Assembly (NCBI RefSeq): GCF_035083965.1
Contig: NC_089729.1
Location: forward strand, 18,215,964 to 18,279,963
DNA: 64,000 nt
Direction of reading: 5' to 3'
Origin: Branchiostoma lanceolatum
Lineage: Eukaryota; Chordata; Leptocardii; Amphioxiformes; Branchiostomatidae
The notes beneath the pieces are model-generated. The model saw only the letters and a list, made by a program, of their open reading frames with translations. It had not been told where the DNA came from and searched no databases. The position numbers and the translations under genes were made by a program. The stretch's first letter is position 1, and every line of letters begins with the position of its first letter. Positions 12,501-23,179 of the stretch are shown here, in pieces.

Positions 12501-14794
12501 TCATACATTGCAGCATTAGTGAGAGGCCCCAAGGAGTCCTTAGACAGAGCTGTGTACGGGTACACTACCGGGTACAATCAATTAGGTACAGGTCCAAAAT
12601 ACCTGAACCTGCTGTATCAGTACTGGACCTGACTCAGCTGCAGGGGATGGCACTTTGACAGATGCAACAAGGTCACATCCCAGGGGGCCCAAAATCGACC
12701 TTGAATTTTGGCTTCCCAACGCCCGCCCATGTACCAAATATCATCAAAATCCATCCAGAGGTTCTTGAGTTATGCTGACTAGAGTAGTGCGGAAACACAA
12801 ACATACAGACACACCCAAAACTACATCTCCATTTTTCATGGAGATAATTACTATGAAATTACCGTGGCAGTGCTCTAAAGCCGTTTGCATGGCTGGAGTC
12901 AAATTTTCATCTGTGTTTTCATAAAAATAATACCTAGCACAATGAAATATTATGGTTTTACCAGTTCAAAGTGTACATGCTTTTGTCCTTATTGAAAATC
13001 TAGCATTTTCCGAACAAGTAGTTTAGGTACAGGTTCAGGTACCTTAAACCGTGTGCCTGTACCTGTACCTGTACCTGTACCTAAAATTTGTTTAGGTACA
13101 CAGCTCTACGTGACCAGCTTATTTTCTATTTGCTCACAAGTTGAAATTATTGTCACAATGTTGAAACCAACTTATCACTTTATCAGAAGTTTATTTTCAA
13201 TATAACAGCACAGGGACATTTACTTACCTTGGATTGACATCCATTCTATAGCATTAAAACATGTCAAAATAATGAGAAACTGAATTATAACACTCATGTG
13301 TCACAGATATTTGTATACAGATCTATAGCATCTATAATGATTGTATCAATACACAAGTACATTTAATGCATGCAAAGTGCTAACAATGCTATTTTTTGCC
13401 TTCTTGTTCCAATAGTTTCCAGCAAAAATCCAAGAATCTGCAAATAGAAATCGAATTGGTGAGGCCACATGAGAGAAAAAGTCAAACTATAAAACTGAGG
13501 ATGCTCAAATTTCTTCACCAATGTTATCTGATAAACAGCCAAAGAAAATAAGTCATAAGGGTGAGTTGGCAGTAGCATGAAGGTCAAGTGTAGGGGTGGA
13601 TACCTGTTCGGCTTAATAAGGTCCAAGCCCAAGTTTAAGTCCAGAGATTTAGGTTCAGGTCCGGACCTCATCCTGTTTGTTTTGTTAGACCAATATTAAG
13701 CATAGGGAATTGATACCGACATGCACGACTATAAAAGTTTCTTGGTGAGAAGACTTTCAAGATAAACCAGTGTTTGATATTTGAATGTTGCACTTATTTT
13801 AAATACCTTTTTTGTCAGAGGGGAGACTCAAGTCACTTCTTATCAAACAAAATAGAAAAATATATTTGTACTTTGTTCAGCTTTTTTGGACTCAGGTTTT
13901 TGGCTGTCAGGTTTTTTGACTCGGTTCTTGGATGTTATAAAGGTCCAAATCAGGTCCAGTGAACCGGTATCCACCCCTAGTCAAGTGTACTCATATACTT
14001 CAACTTACATTTACATACTACAATCCTTTAAAATTTAATGGCCACCCTTTTCATCTATGAAATTTTACATGATTTTTTTAGCATAAGTGCTGCGAGGTGG
14101 TAGGCCAAATACTGATGGTGCAGGTGCCCACCCGCTACACCTGAGATACCACAGCTACACCTGCACCTGCAACATGTGTCCCCACCACTGCTACTGCAAA
14201 CTGCACCCATACTTCTAAACTACAGGAGAAAACCTGCAATGGGGAATTCTTGAGATGCCACATAGAAAAATACAAGTTGTAACGATGTGAAAAGCCATAA
14301 AAATATAACAAACTTTTACGAGCTGTATGCAGCTGACTAAGAGAATCAATATCTAACGTTACAACCAAAAATGTGCGCCTCGGAACATTAGAAAGTAAAA
14401 ATCATTGTTAGTCTGATGATGTTAAAAAGAGTCTAGGTCCTGCTAGGAAAAGGCTTAGAGGCTGTAATATCTATTTGTATATGCAATAACATTAGTTGAG
14501 TGAATTATCATAAACCCGTGGTAGTTAGATACTCTTTTATGACACCTATGATCGGCTTCTGTGTTTTTCAGATGATAATCGACAGTATGAAAGTGTGTCC
14601 TGTAATGCTTATTGTAGAAATAGCTTACACCGGAACCTGAAAAACAAGGTGGATAACAATTTATACTGCTAGCTATTTAGGAATGTGCGCCCCCCTCCCA
14701 ACAACCCACATATTTCCCAACAAATGAAAGGAAGTTTGGCATGTTAGAGAGTAAAAATAAATCTTTACCTTGTCTCACTCTCCTCCGTAGCCAT
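525..14794 (-). CDS. VWA3A/VWA3B-like von Willebrand factor A domain protein (5' 17 exons, 3' end beyond window)
   Basis: Exons in gene order: 14769-14794 (start ATG, encodes MATEESET), 13228-13245, 11892-12093, 11485-11609, 10763-10852, 10481-10535, 10204-10305, 9516-9622, 9035-9160, 8152-8260, 6393-6524, 6072-6210, 5064-5167, 4092-4387, 2196-2270, 1131-1275, 525-720. All junctions are GT/AG, and phases chain without a stop for 2047 nt (about 682 residues). The first exons are acidic and low in complexity. A first VWA domain starts near residue 180 (RVAVLIDTSD) and a second near residue 505 (RVVILVDLSIMN); in the second the DxSxS metal site is degenerate. Fragments such as HFGLVKGT, SRRIWGTVCE and GRFHWFNES are typical of VWA3A/VWA3B. 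Human relatives are roughly 1200 residues, so about half is missing to the left. The molecular role of the family is poorly known, and A versus B cannot be decided here. The gene is upstream-adjacent to the TNF receptor on the same strand. Confidence 0.88.
840..990. repeat. Short direct repeats of CCAATCAGCACCAAGG
   Basis: CCAATCA(G/C)CACC(A/G) occurs at about 841, 875, 924 and 950, in a VWA3-like intron. They are irregularly spaced (about 26-50 bp) and could be a decayed tandem array. CCAAT motifs need not be regulatory here. Confidence 0.5.
2134..2195. repeat. (CAAA)n microsatellite reaching an exon boundary
   Basis: About fifteen CAAA units. On the minus strand the repeat reads (GTTT)n and its first bases serve as the splice donor (GTTTGT) of the VWA3-like exon 2196-2270. 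Confidence 0.9.
2510..4057. mobile_element. hAT-like non-autonomous element with another transposon nested inside
   Basis: Left end TAAGTGGTGCGTACCTAAAC and right end GTTTAGGTACGCACCACTA are inverted. They are flanked by TATGAATC (2502-2509) and TATGTATC (4058-4065), an 8-bp target duplication with one mismatch, typical of hAT elements. The interior has the GGTTTAGG / GGTCCGGA motif repeats shared with other elements in the window, and a TA-family element sits inside at 2694-3797. It lies in a VWA3-like intron. Confidence 0.75.
2694..3797. mobile_element. Longer copy of TA-target transposon, nested in hAT-like element
   Basis: Begins TAACGGGGGGTGCCCAACCA and ends with the complementary GGCGGCCCCCGTTA. 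The outer 150-200 bp resemble the 135-479 and 11114-11340 copies; the central region is extra, so this may be closer to the parent. A 111-codon open frame (3512-3847) extends past the right end and matches no family I know. No transposase is recognised. Confidence 0.7.
4554..4881. mobile_element. piggyBac-type MITE flanked by TTAA
   Basis: TTAA lies at 4550-4553 and 4882-4885. Inverted ends are AGGCAATCAAAGCAATATCA and the complement of CCTAATATTGCTTGGGTTGC. It shares most of its interior with 46931-47286. The TTAA target is the hallmark of piggyBac elements. No coding capacity. Confidence 0.78.
5214..5667. mobile_element. hAT-like MITE with exact 8-bp target duplication
   Basis: Terminal inverted repeats TAGTGCTGC...GCAGCACTA are flanked on both sides by GTACTGAC (5206-5213 and 5668-5675). 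The interior contains runs of GGTACAGG and ACCTGTACC. A closely related copy is at 16301-16767. The element starts 46 bp upstream (plus sense) of the VWA3-like exon at 5064-5167, inside the intron. No transposase. Confidence 0.85.
6537..6868. repeat. Dispersed repeat Z with CCGCC/GGCGG ends (copy 1)
   Basis: Starts AACCTCCGTTAACATTATTC and includes GGGGGACGTTCGGTTGGAGA, then GTGGCGGAATTAT and CCCTGGTGGAATTATG at the right. The left end (ATTCCGCCGGGTTAC) is roughly complementary to the right end, suggesting a DNA transposon. A second copy at 8425-8925 is split by a SINE. Confidence 0.6.
7392..7535. mobile_element. Palindromic repeat (GTTACTCAAGCAACTGGATAG family)
   Basis: Left GTTACTCAAGCAACTGGATA pairs with right TATCCAGTTGTTTGAGCAAC. 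The interior has ACAGTGGATGCTGACCG. A degraded relative lies at 6958-7078 with the same motifs. Foldback MITE, no coding. Confidence 0.6.
8425..8925. repeat. Dispersed repeat Z (copy 2), interrupted by a SINE
   Basis: Matches 6537-6868 from AACCTCCATTAATATTAACC through GGTGGCGGAATTATGTTAG, then a SINE (8597-8892). It resumes at AGCGGAATTATGTACCCTGG. The nesting gives the order of insertion. Confidence 0.6.
8597..8892 (-). mobile_element. tRNA-derived SINE
   Basis: Reading the minus strand, the head has a pol III A-box-like TGTGGTGTAGTGGTCTGCGC and B-box-like GTTCAAGCCCCGGGTAGGAC, followed by a body shared with 59279-59590. The two box motifs at tRNA spacing show a tRNA-derived promoter. Confidence 0.75.
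9657..9900. mobile_element. MITE with about 30-bp inverted ends
   Basis: Left AGGCCACACCATTTTAATTT and right AAATTAAATTGGTGTGGCCT are inverted; poly-A runs sit inside each end. It lies in a VWA3-like intron. Superfamily unknown. Confidence 0.65.
11114..11340. mobile_element. TA-target transposon, short copy
   Basis: Ends TAACGGGGGATGCCCTAACA and its inverted partner (GATGTTAGGGCGTCCCCCGT then TA). The inner parts match 135-479. It lies in the intron between the VWA3-like exons at 11485-11609 and 10763-10852. Confidence 0.72.
12186..12433. repeat. 18-bp minisatellite, about 13-14 units
   Basis: Unit close to ATACAAGTATGTATAATC with single-base variants. It lies in the second intron of the VWA3-like gene. 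Because the unit is a multiple of three and contains no stop in several frames, long artificial ORFs run through it on both strands; none is a gene. Confidence 0.92.
12545..13108. mobile_element. Related hAT-like element with a dispersed repeat inside
   Basis: Left CAGAGCTGTGTACGGGTAC and right GTTTAGGTACACAGCTCTA are imperfect inverted repeats. The interior has GGTACAGGTTCAGGTAC stretches of the same style as the other hAT-like copies. A dispersed repeat (12662-12850) lies inside. No clear target duplication. Confidence 0.55.
12662..12850 (-). repeat. Dispersed repeat R inside a hAT-like element
   Basis: Reverse-complement of the R consensus: AGGTCACATCCCAGGGGGCC, TCCATCCAGAGGTTCTTGAG and AGACACACCCAAAACTAC. 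Confidence 0.6.
13591..13979. mobile_element. hAT-like MITE, distinct subfamily, exact 8-bp target duplication
   Basis: Ends TAGGGGTGGATACC and GGTATCCACCCCTA are inverted and flanked by GTCAAGTG at 13583-13590 and 13980-13987. The interior includes GGTTCAGGTCCGGACC. It is 389 bp, in the first intron of the VWA3-like gene. Confidence 0.83.
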
Positions 14795-16300
14795 ATCTGA
14801 GACTTCGTAGCCTTGTTTTCCTCAGGACAAATTGAATATTTCACAGCCAAACGAAGAAAACCCTCATACGTTTCAAAATGGCGCAAGTTGCTATTGTGTA
14901 TCGGGTTGCCAATGGCTACTTCCGGGTTGTTTACGGTCTAGCAGCGACCTCTAGCATCCTTGTTACAAACTTCATGCACATTCTGTAATGACCACGTACG
15001 TATACCTGCAGTTTTTAAGACGATTAAAAGATGTCGCTGCTAGACCATAAGAGCGTCCCAATAAGCAGTTTGACACCTTCACTGAAGCGATGCCTTATTT
15101 GTCTTCTCATATTTCGATTAGAATATGTCTAACTCTTACTAGGAAGCTTTTTATCGGCTCTATGCATAGTCTAGCTATATAAAAGGGCTTTAGCCAATGG
15201 ACTGTTCGCCCGATATGTTATTCCGCCGGTATTACACTCGTAGATCTAGACGTTTAGGCGAAAAAGATAAAGACAACAGCAAAGACAGAGCCCTTTTACG
15301 TTATCGATTTATTAAAAAAAGTAACACCCCTTTTTAGCTTACCCTTTTTGTAGACAAAAGGTTTACGCCGGAGCCTTGACGCAGGCCACTCGACCCAACT
15401 TTTGCTTTGAGGAGGCCTTATCTATTCTCCAAGCAGAGGTTTCGGTCGAGTGGGGTAGTAACATCCGGGAGTTTTTACGTCTGTCTCCCTTCATCCGAAA
15501 CCTCTGCTTGGATAATAGCCCTATCAAGTAACAAGTAAGTAAGTAACACAAATTTTTCTCCGTCAAAAAAGGCAGCCAGTAAATGAAGCGGGACAGACAT
15601 TCACGGAAAGAAATAGCTATTAACTAATGGTTGTCACTGTTGTGGATATCTTGGCCTCTTGTTTAAGATTTCTGCGACAAATTATCAACAGAACTGTGCC
15701 CCTCCATTTCATCTTGATCAGTTAGGGTTAAGCTGATAAGGCTTGTGATGTTTTAGAGACATATACAACGTTACTTCTATTTCGAAGCAGGGGATAGACA
15801 AATATAGTATAAACGATGACATAGCATCTATCTTTAATTCAATAGAATAATTTACGGTCCAGCAGTGACCAAATTCAACAACAACAACGTTACGATAATA
15901 CTTGATATAAAGAGGAAACTATAAATATATCTTCTCTGATGCAATGTGACAGAAACACAGAAGAAGAAGGGTGTTCTATAGACAAGTCTTACACCAGAAA
16001 CTTTCTGTATATATTATATCATATTGTAGGAAGAACTTTATTACACGACAATTATACACGGTACAGTGTATGGCAACAAATATTTAACATAATACAATAT
16101 AGATGCATAGAATAAAACTTAACATTCTAATTACTAATACACTAAGGACTATTGAGTATTTGATATAGTGTTACAAGCGAGTGGGGTTAATCATTAGTTT
16201 AGGTATTATAATATCTTACTTGTCTTTGCATTTCAAGATGGTTTCATCACAACGCAACACGTTGCTATTAAATGTTTAGGTCTGGATACGGTCTAAAGTC
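14795..16300. other. Intergenic stretch upstream of the VWA3-like gene
   Basis: Presumed promoter region of the VWA3-like gene (minus strand). It holds short inverted repeats (GGTCTAGCAGCGAC near 14935 and GTCGCTGCTAGACC near 15031; CCAAGCAGAGGTTTCGG near 15430 and CCGAAACCTCTGCTTGG near 15495), probably MITE remnants. I see no gene and no convincing core promoter motif. Confidence 0.5.
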
Positions 16301-16767
16301 TAGTGCTGCGTACCGGCACTGTGTACCGGTACTGTGCCGTCAAAATTGATTCCGTACAGGTCCAAAACACCGGATCATGAAGTACCTGTACTAAACCGAT
16401 ATAAATCTACACCAACTATGTGCTTATTTTGTGACTGATCTCCTGACCTCATGCAACACCAAACGTGACCAAAGTGACACCTTGGAACATCGTAACTAGT
16501 ATGCAACAGATCATTCCGGCAAGCTGGGAGTTTTGAAAGCAAGGCCAAGGGAGTTTGGTGGTAGGAAACTTAGTAATGATCTTTGAATAAAGATACTGAC
16601 AAGTTGAAAACAGTTAATGGTTTTGTCATCGAAGAAGTTCAGAAAAACACATGTTAATTTTGTTCAGGTACAGGTTCAGGTCCGGACCTGTACCTAAACC
16701 TCTGGTACCGGTACCTGTACCTGCAGCTGTACCTGTACCTGATGTTACGTTTAGGTACGCAGCACTA
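16301..16767. mobile_element. hAT-like MITE, second copy, abutting the TNF receptor 3' end
   Basis: Same ends (TAGTGCTGCGTACCGG ... GGTACGCAGCACTA) and interior as 5214-5667. I see no clean 8-bp duplication. Its edge lies four bases from the frame-2 stop (16772-16774) that would close the TNF receptor death domain if the frameshift were absent. Confidence 0.75.
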
Positions 16768-16835
16768 GACTCTAAACCATATCAGCCTGCCACTGCTTTC
16801 TCCCAATCTCACGGGCGAGATCTCGGAATCCAGTC

Positions 16836-19800
16836 TCACGGGCCCTCCTGGAGATACCGGAGGGAGGCTTCATCTCCTTTCTTCTGCTTCCAGTCTAAAA
16901 CAACAACAAAAAATAAGTTTTTTGTGTAGTCGCTGATGTTGAACACTGAGGCCCTATTGAAACGTCTGGGTAACTTCCGTCGGTGACTCTAAATAAGCTG
17001 CATACCAACACTCATTCAATTATATGTTGTATCCTGCCCCAAATTATGGGATACGTATTATCAATATTACACATGATTTTTAACAGTTTACGATGGTATC
17101 CTATTTACTGCTATTAGCTCATTTGTTTTTGCATCAACTCAACAAGGATAAACAAATTTGTTGCAAAGTCTGACATTCACAATATGTTTCTTTAACACAT
17201 TAACAGTATAACAGATCATTAACTTTCTTTTCAAAAGATGACTTACCCAGAAGCATATCGTAAGCCATTTCTCGAAGGTCAGAACGATGCCTTTCCTCGA
17301 TGCTGTCAAGGTCGGACTTTTTTGGAAAGGTTCCAGGCAGCTTTCTTGCGAGACGCCTCCAGTCTTTACCCACGTGGTCAGCAACGTAGTCGAACACAGG
17401 CAGCAAGTCAATGTCTACACAGGAAAAATACGTTTCGCTGCAGTTAACATATAAATCCGTGTCATATACTTTCAAATGACCACCTGGTATAACCAATAGC
17501 ACATTTATGTAGCATACATACTTTGTCTTAATTCACTTCAAGTAGTGAGATGCGAAATGTGATATAGATATCGAAACTGAATATTATGAAATGTTACAAA
17601 CCTTTGTTAAGGACATCATCCTCCTCCTCTTCTGAGGTAGAATGATAGCTGTACCACGCCCCACCGGCGATGATGACGAGGACAATAAAACCTGCTAGGC
17701 CAGCAAGAGGTCCAACGATTGGTTCGCTCTCCGCCAGGTCATAAGACAACGTGTCATTGGCTAATGACGAGTCCAGATCCCATCTTGTTGTGCCTAAAAA
17801 GAGTAGAAGTGTACATGCAAAACTGCTATTATATGACAGAAACTTGCAGTGTGAGGAGGACCGTAACAGCTGAGATATAAACGTATCTTTATATTTTATC
17901 ACATACATTTAATTTACCAACTTCCTACATAGAACGCAAGAAGTAAACATCAACACGTTTATGACATAGAAAGGTGTTACGTCAACCAGAAAACATTCAC
18001 CCATTTGACAGTCAAGCTCGGTCCAGGTAGAGTAATTTGCATTCTACATGTATCCATCTTGCTACAGATATTGCTAACGTACCGTTTGTAACACTGGTCG
18101 TTGTTTTCTCAGTTGTTTCTTCGTGGCTAGAGGCTTGCAGCGATGTGGTATTGTCATGCTTGGGGTCAGTCGTATCTGAAATCAATAAAACGATAACTGC
18201 AATATTGATAAATCTTCGGGTCATACTATCTAAACATTTGGAGTAAATAAGATACATCAATATTTGTTGCTGATAACAAGTGATAAATGTTTTCAATAAC
18301 AATGTAAAGTATAAACGTACCCGTTTCAAAAGGTTTGCACATCCCAGGTCCGTTGGACCCCAGGTACACCATTGCTGTTCCCGACTGACACGCACAGCGC
18401 CGCGGTGCGGTTGGCGAACATTCCTGCAGGGTGACGAGGTAACGGTCGCTGTCACATGTGTCCCCACAGCTACGACACTTGTCGCCATTGTTGTAGTACG
18501 GCATGTAGAAATTGTGTGGACACTGTTCACAAGTTCTCCAATGTTCAGCATCGCAATGTCTGCAAGAGTGAAGAAATGCGACTCACATGAACTCTCGTTA
18601 TCTTTGCTAATTTCTATGATCAATATGCCGAGTTAAAGTTCAGTCAGACCTATTCCAAAGTACATTTTGTGCTGTATAATATAATGTGATATGATATGAT
18701 ATGATATAATATAATATAATATTATATGATATGATATAATATAATATTATATAATATAATATAATATAATATAAACTAAAGCATACTTGATGCGATAATG
18801 GCCTGGTTCACACAATTCACACTCCAGCTGTTGTTGTCCGTCAAAATGCCGGTACGTGCCAGGACTTGACTGGTATATTGTGGGTTGTTGATCGACAAAC
18901 TGGATGACGTCATCTGCAGACGATCGTTGCAACGACTAAACAGTCAGGATAGAACCAAGTTTAGTGCATAGGTAACTTGTTACATGTAGCTCGTCCGCAG
19001 ATGGTAACATTAGTAGTTTTCTATAGATTTTCAACATTTGTGATATCGATATATCAAGAAAACTAGTGTTTCTAGTCGCGTATGCTATGGATATATTTGA
19101 CATGTTTAAACCACACACCACGCGACCTCGTTTATCCGACGAAGAGGTGATTCGCAAAACAAATGTTTTGACATACATGGACTCTGGACTACTGTTTCGT
19201 AATCGCGTGTTGGTATACAAACTGGACGCGTGCGAGCGACAAGCCTGCACATGCCGTTGCATACATATCCTCGTGACCACACCAGTGTCCTTGTAAGCAC
19301 GGAAAAATTATGAGTCACACATCCGAATAAAAAGTTGATAGATAAACGTTATCTAGGATGTTTCTCCTTGTCTGGACATGAAAAAAAAAAGTTTTCATCC
19401 TTTGTATTTGGAAATAATTTGTACGGCTTCACAATATACTCTAAATTGACAATGAAAACTGCAAAGAAGATATACAGAGCACTTATAACATATGGTCTAT
19501 TTGGACGTACAGGTAGTCAATATAGACAGGATTCTCAATGCTTGTGTCAATCGTACATCCTCTTTTCACTAGAGTCTGCAACCTCACTGCGACCACGGAG
19601 CGACCAAAGACTTGGCAGATCTCTCAACGAATTTCACTGATGAAGAAAAAAAAATTTTTTTATGTCTTGTGTGTTTTGTTGTCTTTTAAATCATACTTTT
19701 GCATCCTGCGTCATATTCCAATTATGAAATCAAGGGTTACACAACAAATCTAATTTTGGTCGCTTTAGCGGTCGCCTTCTGGTGGAAGGGGGGAGGGGGG

Positions 19801-20261
19801 CGAGCCACTATCAAAAAAAAAATCCAAAGGGACTGGGGCGTCCGTGCCAACATTGGCCACTGACAGCACCTTTTCTCCCATTCTTCTACCTTAGCGTTCA
19901 TTTTCCATTTGAAGAGCGGTTATATTTAAGAAAAAAACACATCCTCAGCGAGCAAAGACATGTTATCAAACTGACGTACGTGCTTTCATTACAATTGATC
20001 AAAGTTCGCCATGACGCAGCAACAAAGAAAGCAATAAGCCTACAGATTACCTTACCTTAGTACCTCTTGTGCCTTTTGTAAGGGCATAATATATCATCTG
20101 AGTTGTAAAACATGCTGGTGTTTCTTGCCTAGAGCCTTCTCACTTTTAACGGTAGTTCGAAAAAATTATACCGTAACAGTGCTTACCTCGAAGTTCACTG
20201 GTGCGCCCAAGCATTCTGATCCAAAGAGTAAGGTAACAGCGACAGCCCAAAATGTACACAT
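16836..20261 (-). CDS. TNF receptor superfamily member with death domain (possible frameshift in last exon)
   Basis: Exons in gene order: 20187-20261, 18787-18935, 18321-18559, 18083-18175, 17602-17793, 17247-17414, 16836-16894; all junctions are GT/AG with matching phases. Exon 1 starts at ATG 20261 and encodes a 25-residue signal peptide (MCTFWAVAVTLLFGSECLGA and on). Exons 2-3 hold the extracellular cysteine-rich repeats, with about ten cysteines in exon 3 (CRSCGDTCDSD and similar). Exon 4 is a Thr/Ser-rich stalk. Exon 5 carries a transmembrane helix at about residues 210-233 followed by an acidic SEEEEDD stretch. Exons 6-7 encode a cytoplasmic death domain (VGKDWRRLARKLPG, then DWKQKKGDEASLRYLQE). 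Such receptors bind TNF-family ligands and recruit death-domain adaptors for apoptosis or NF-kB signalling. As read, the frame stops at 16836-16838, about 324 residues. One base less near 16840 would extend it to a stop at 16772-16774. The exact TNFR subtype is not recognised. Confidence 0.87.
18677..18774. repeat. ATATA/ATAAT low-complexity tract
   Basis: Interrupted repeats of ATGAT and ATAAT in the TNF receptor intron, next to the exon at 18787-18935. Confidence 0.8.
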
Positions 20262-22293
20262 CGGCGTTCAAGGTTTTGTTTGAGTCTGAAAATCTCAGAC
20301 AATCCGTAGGAAAACCACTTGCTCGGAACTTCGACTGTACCTCCCTGGAGCTATATAGAATTTACAGACTCTGTCCTTGGTGAAGAGCCTTCTCCTGATA
20401 TCTCGTTTCAACTCATTTAATGCTCCGTCCGTATACAATGACTTTTGGTGACTACAACACGGGGTTTCGTCATGCACGTACATGTAACGGGTCTCACAAC
20501 AGATTCAAGAAAGCCCTGTTGCAATTGGTTGAAAATGGGACCTACGTGGCTATCCTGCGTTAGTGACCAATTGCAAAAGTTCTATTAGGCATAGAGAGAG
20601 TGACCTATTTTTGAGCCATGACGCTGGGGAAGCCCCTGACTTTATCGTGTTAACGTTGTTAATTCGGATTCAACCCGACCTTTGTCCAGTCACGAGCTCT
20701 TGCGACACGTCACGTATTGCTAACTACATAAAATGAAATGTGACAACCCATGTATGGTGTACATTGGGAAGTATATCAAAGAATGTCTAGACGTTAGAAA
20801 CTCCTTCTATGATTGTAAAATCACATTGTCATCCCATACTACTACACCATATTGTATAAGATAGACTGATTAGCCTAATAGAATGTTATCTATGTACCAG
20901 TGAATGCCATACTTTGTACCTTGTACAATTGTTGTGCAATAAAGTTATTACGAATGACTTGAAGTAAATTCCCCAGGGTATTCCACTTGCATAAAGTATT
21001 TTTTGTGAGGACTGGGCAAGGTAAATTCGCTTACAGTGAAAGGACTGATCAATATAATGAGGACATGCAATTACTCATTTCCCGCAGCCAACTGAAGTCG
21101 ATAAAAAAACATTTTGCTAAACAAGGTCACCTAAAATAAGTATCATCAATAATGTTCATGGCTAAGGGCCCTGTCACACTTGTGCGTATATTCAAGGGCG
21201 CATGAGCTCCGCAGTAACATTTTTGGGAGTTTCATTAAATTTTATGGGGAGGAAGTTGTTTTCTACTTTGACCCACTATTGAGCAGTCTAGTTATGAAAC
21301 CAAAGAAATTACTTCTTCGGTTCCAAACTTAACCTCAACCAAAAACATGTTAATATGTAACTCTTGCGGGCTTGCATATACGCACAAGTGTGACAAGGGC
21401 TTAAGGCTCACTAAAACATCCCGAAACACACTGCGATCACGTTCTTCAGATGATCGAAGGTGAACTTTTTACTTCAGCAAACAAGCTGCAACGAATTTTG
21501 AAGCAGTTATTCCCCGATGAGTCATACTGAGCTCATGCGTATACGGTAACTAGAGTCCAACGGACACCGACCTTTGTGCGGACTAAGGTGTGTGACACCC
21601 TGTTGACCAGGAAGAACAATTTCCAGGTAGTTGTTTATAATTATCATAACACTAGGCAGTAACCAAGGCAATGTAGCAAGCCGGAGCCATACCTCTGCTT
21701 GGAGAGTAGCTAATGGCGCCAGCTTGTATAACACAGGCTACCATTGGGCAAACGACAGCTGATTTATTGGGCTGTAAAACACAATCTTTACCTTGGGTGT
21801 GTCGATCTATAATTCTTCGAACCTGAACCTGATACGATGCCCCCCAAAATCGCCATGTTTCATCGGAGCCTCAATAACTACCAAAATGTCAAGATTCAAA
21901 CACTGACAATATAAATAGCATTCCGAATTCAAAAACAAACTGTAATCAATCAAATGGTTACATCACTCGAAAGACACAATAACTCAGTAATGACGCCAGA
22001 AGGGACTGCTTGAAGTACGAAGTACAGCAAAACAGCCTTGATCTCCAGATGACAAAATTCTTTCTCAACGCGTCTCAGTTTAACGAGTCTGGGGACAGCA
22101 CATATCACGGCACCGGTGCACGCTCATACCCATCACCGTGAAGAAGCCATAGGCTTAGAATTATAAACTGCCGATTAAGCTCAACAAAATAAACTTCTGT
22201 CGTTTTTGTTTTGTTTCGTGCTTTTCTTGTTCCTCCGCGCGTAGTTGTGTACACAAGTACGTAACGGGCGACCTTCTACACTGGTTATCTCTT
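20262..22293. other. Intergenic stretch between the TNF receptor start and the P450 remnant
   Basis: Contains the MITE at 21163-21404 and, at about 20700-20950, sequence ending TTGTGCAATAAAGTTATTAC that resembles a LINE 3' end with a polyadenylation signal. No coding exon recognised. Confidence 0.4.
21163..21404. mobile_element. MITE with GGGCCCTGTCACACTTG ends
   Basis: Left GGGCCCTGTCACACTTGTGC and right GCACAAGTGTGACAAGGGC are inverted, flanked by TAA and TTA. A 3-bp TWA target would suggest a PIF/Harbinger-type element, but this is weak. It lies in the intergenic stretch upstream of the TNF receptor. Confidence 0.6.
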
Positions 22294-22953
22294 CTAACTA
22301 ACACGTTGAAAACAAGACGCAAGTTCACTATCTTGGGGGCGTGGCACCGGTGTGACTTTCATCCACATCCCGCCCCTGGCCCTCATCACTATCCCCGTTC
22401 CCTTCACAGCAGGGTGTCTTGGGTCAACGACAAACACAAATCTGTGGAGGAATATATACATGTATGACTTCTACAAACAAAGATGTTAAGAATCGCAATG
22501 ACTGTAACAATTCAATTTAATATCACAACAATTTGTAGTGTAAGTGAAAAATAATCTTTGGGACAGAGATCATATCTTTTCCCAATAAGATATAGCTCAA
22601 TATTTCTTCAGATGGTTAATTGATGTCAGGTTAACTGCGCGATTTCTTGTCCACCCACTTATTGTATTACGTAAGTGTTAGACGTAATACTTACTTGTGT
22701 ATCAGCATTACAAGAAGCACCTTCTCCTAGTTCAGTGCAAAGTTCTGACCGACGCAGTTGCTGGTCGAAGACAGCAAAATGTAAAAATGTCAGACTAAGC
22801 TTTAATTCGAAAGAGACTGTCAGTTTTACTTATTTCATAACAAATACAAATACGGTGAGTGAAAAAATACCTTTGTCCCACAGAAAACGGGATGAATGCA
22901 TGAGAGTCCATGTCTTTCAGGCGTTCCGCGTGGAAACGGCCGGGATCAAACTC
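22294..22953 (-). pseudogene. Cytochrome P450 (CYP4-type) 3' remnant, heme-loop exon with in-frame stop
   Basis: Three minus-strand exons join in phase: 22871-22953, 22695-22760 and 22294-22441. The first gives EFDPGRF and HAFIPFSVGQ, the region before the P450 heme loop. The second gives SNCVGQNFALN, which carries the heme-ligand cysteine in the CYP4-style loop; the usual Arg before Asn-Cys is Ser here, and a TAG stop follows at 22727-22729 where coding should continue (EKVLLVMLIHK). The third gives VDPRHPAVKG...RARGGMWMKVTPV, the normal P450 C-terminus, with a stop at 22294-22296. No upstream P450 exons are seen to the right; the next sequence is a GT microsatellite and then the left boundary of the inverted duplication near 23437. 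P450s are ER-membrane heme monooxygenases. This copy is most likely a truncated pseudogene, unless upstream exons lie elsewhere and the stop is a sequence error. Confidence 0.8.
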
Positions 22954-23179
22954 CTGTGTCAAAATATTTTAGATAGATACATTTAGTTCACAAAAAAAGT
23001 TTAAAAGTACATACTGTACAATGTCATTTCCCAAGTGATGACATTTCCCAAGTGAGGATTTGCTCGCAAATGTTGCCCCTCTAATTCATTTACATGGGGA
23101 ATGACAATGTAGGCACTCATTTTCTGATGCTTTTCCCCCAGAACTGAACAACTCTGAGATTCCACTATAAATGATACAC

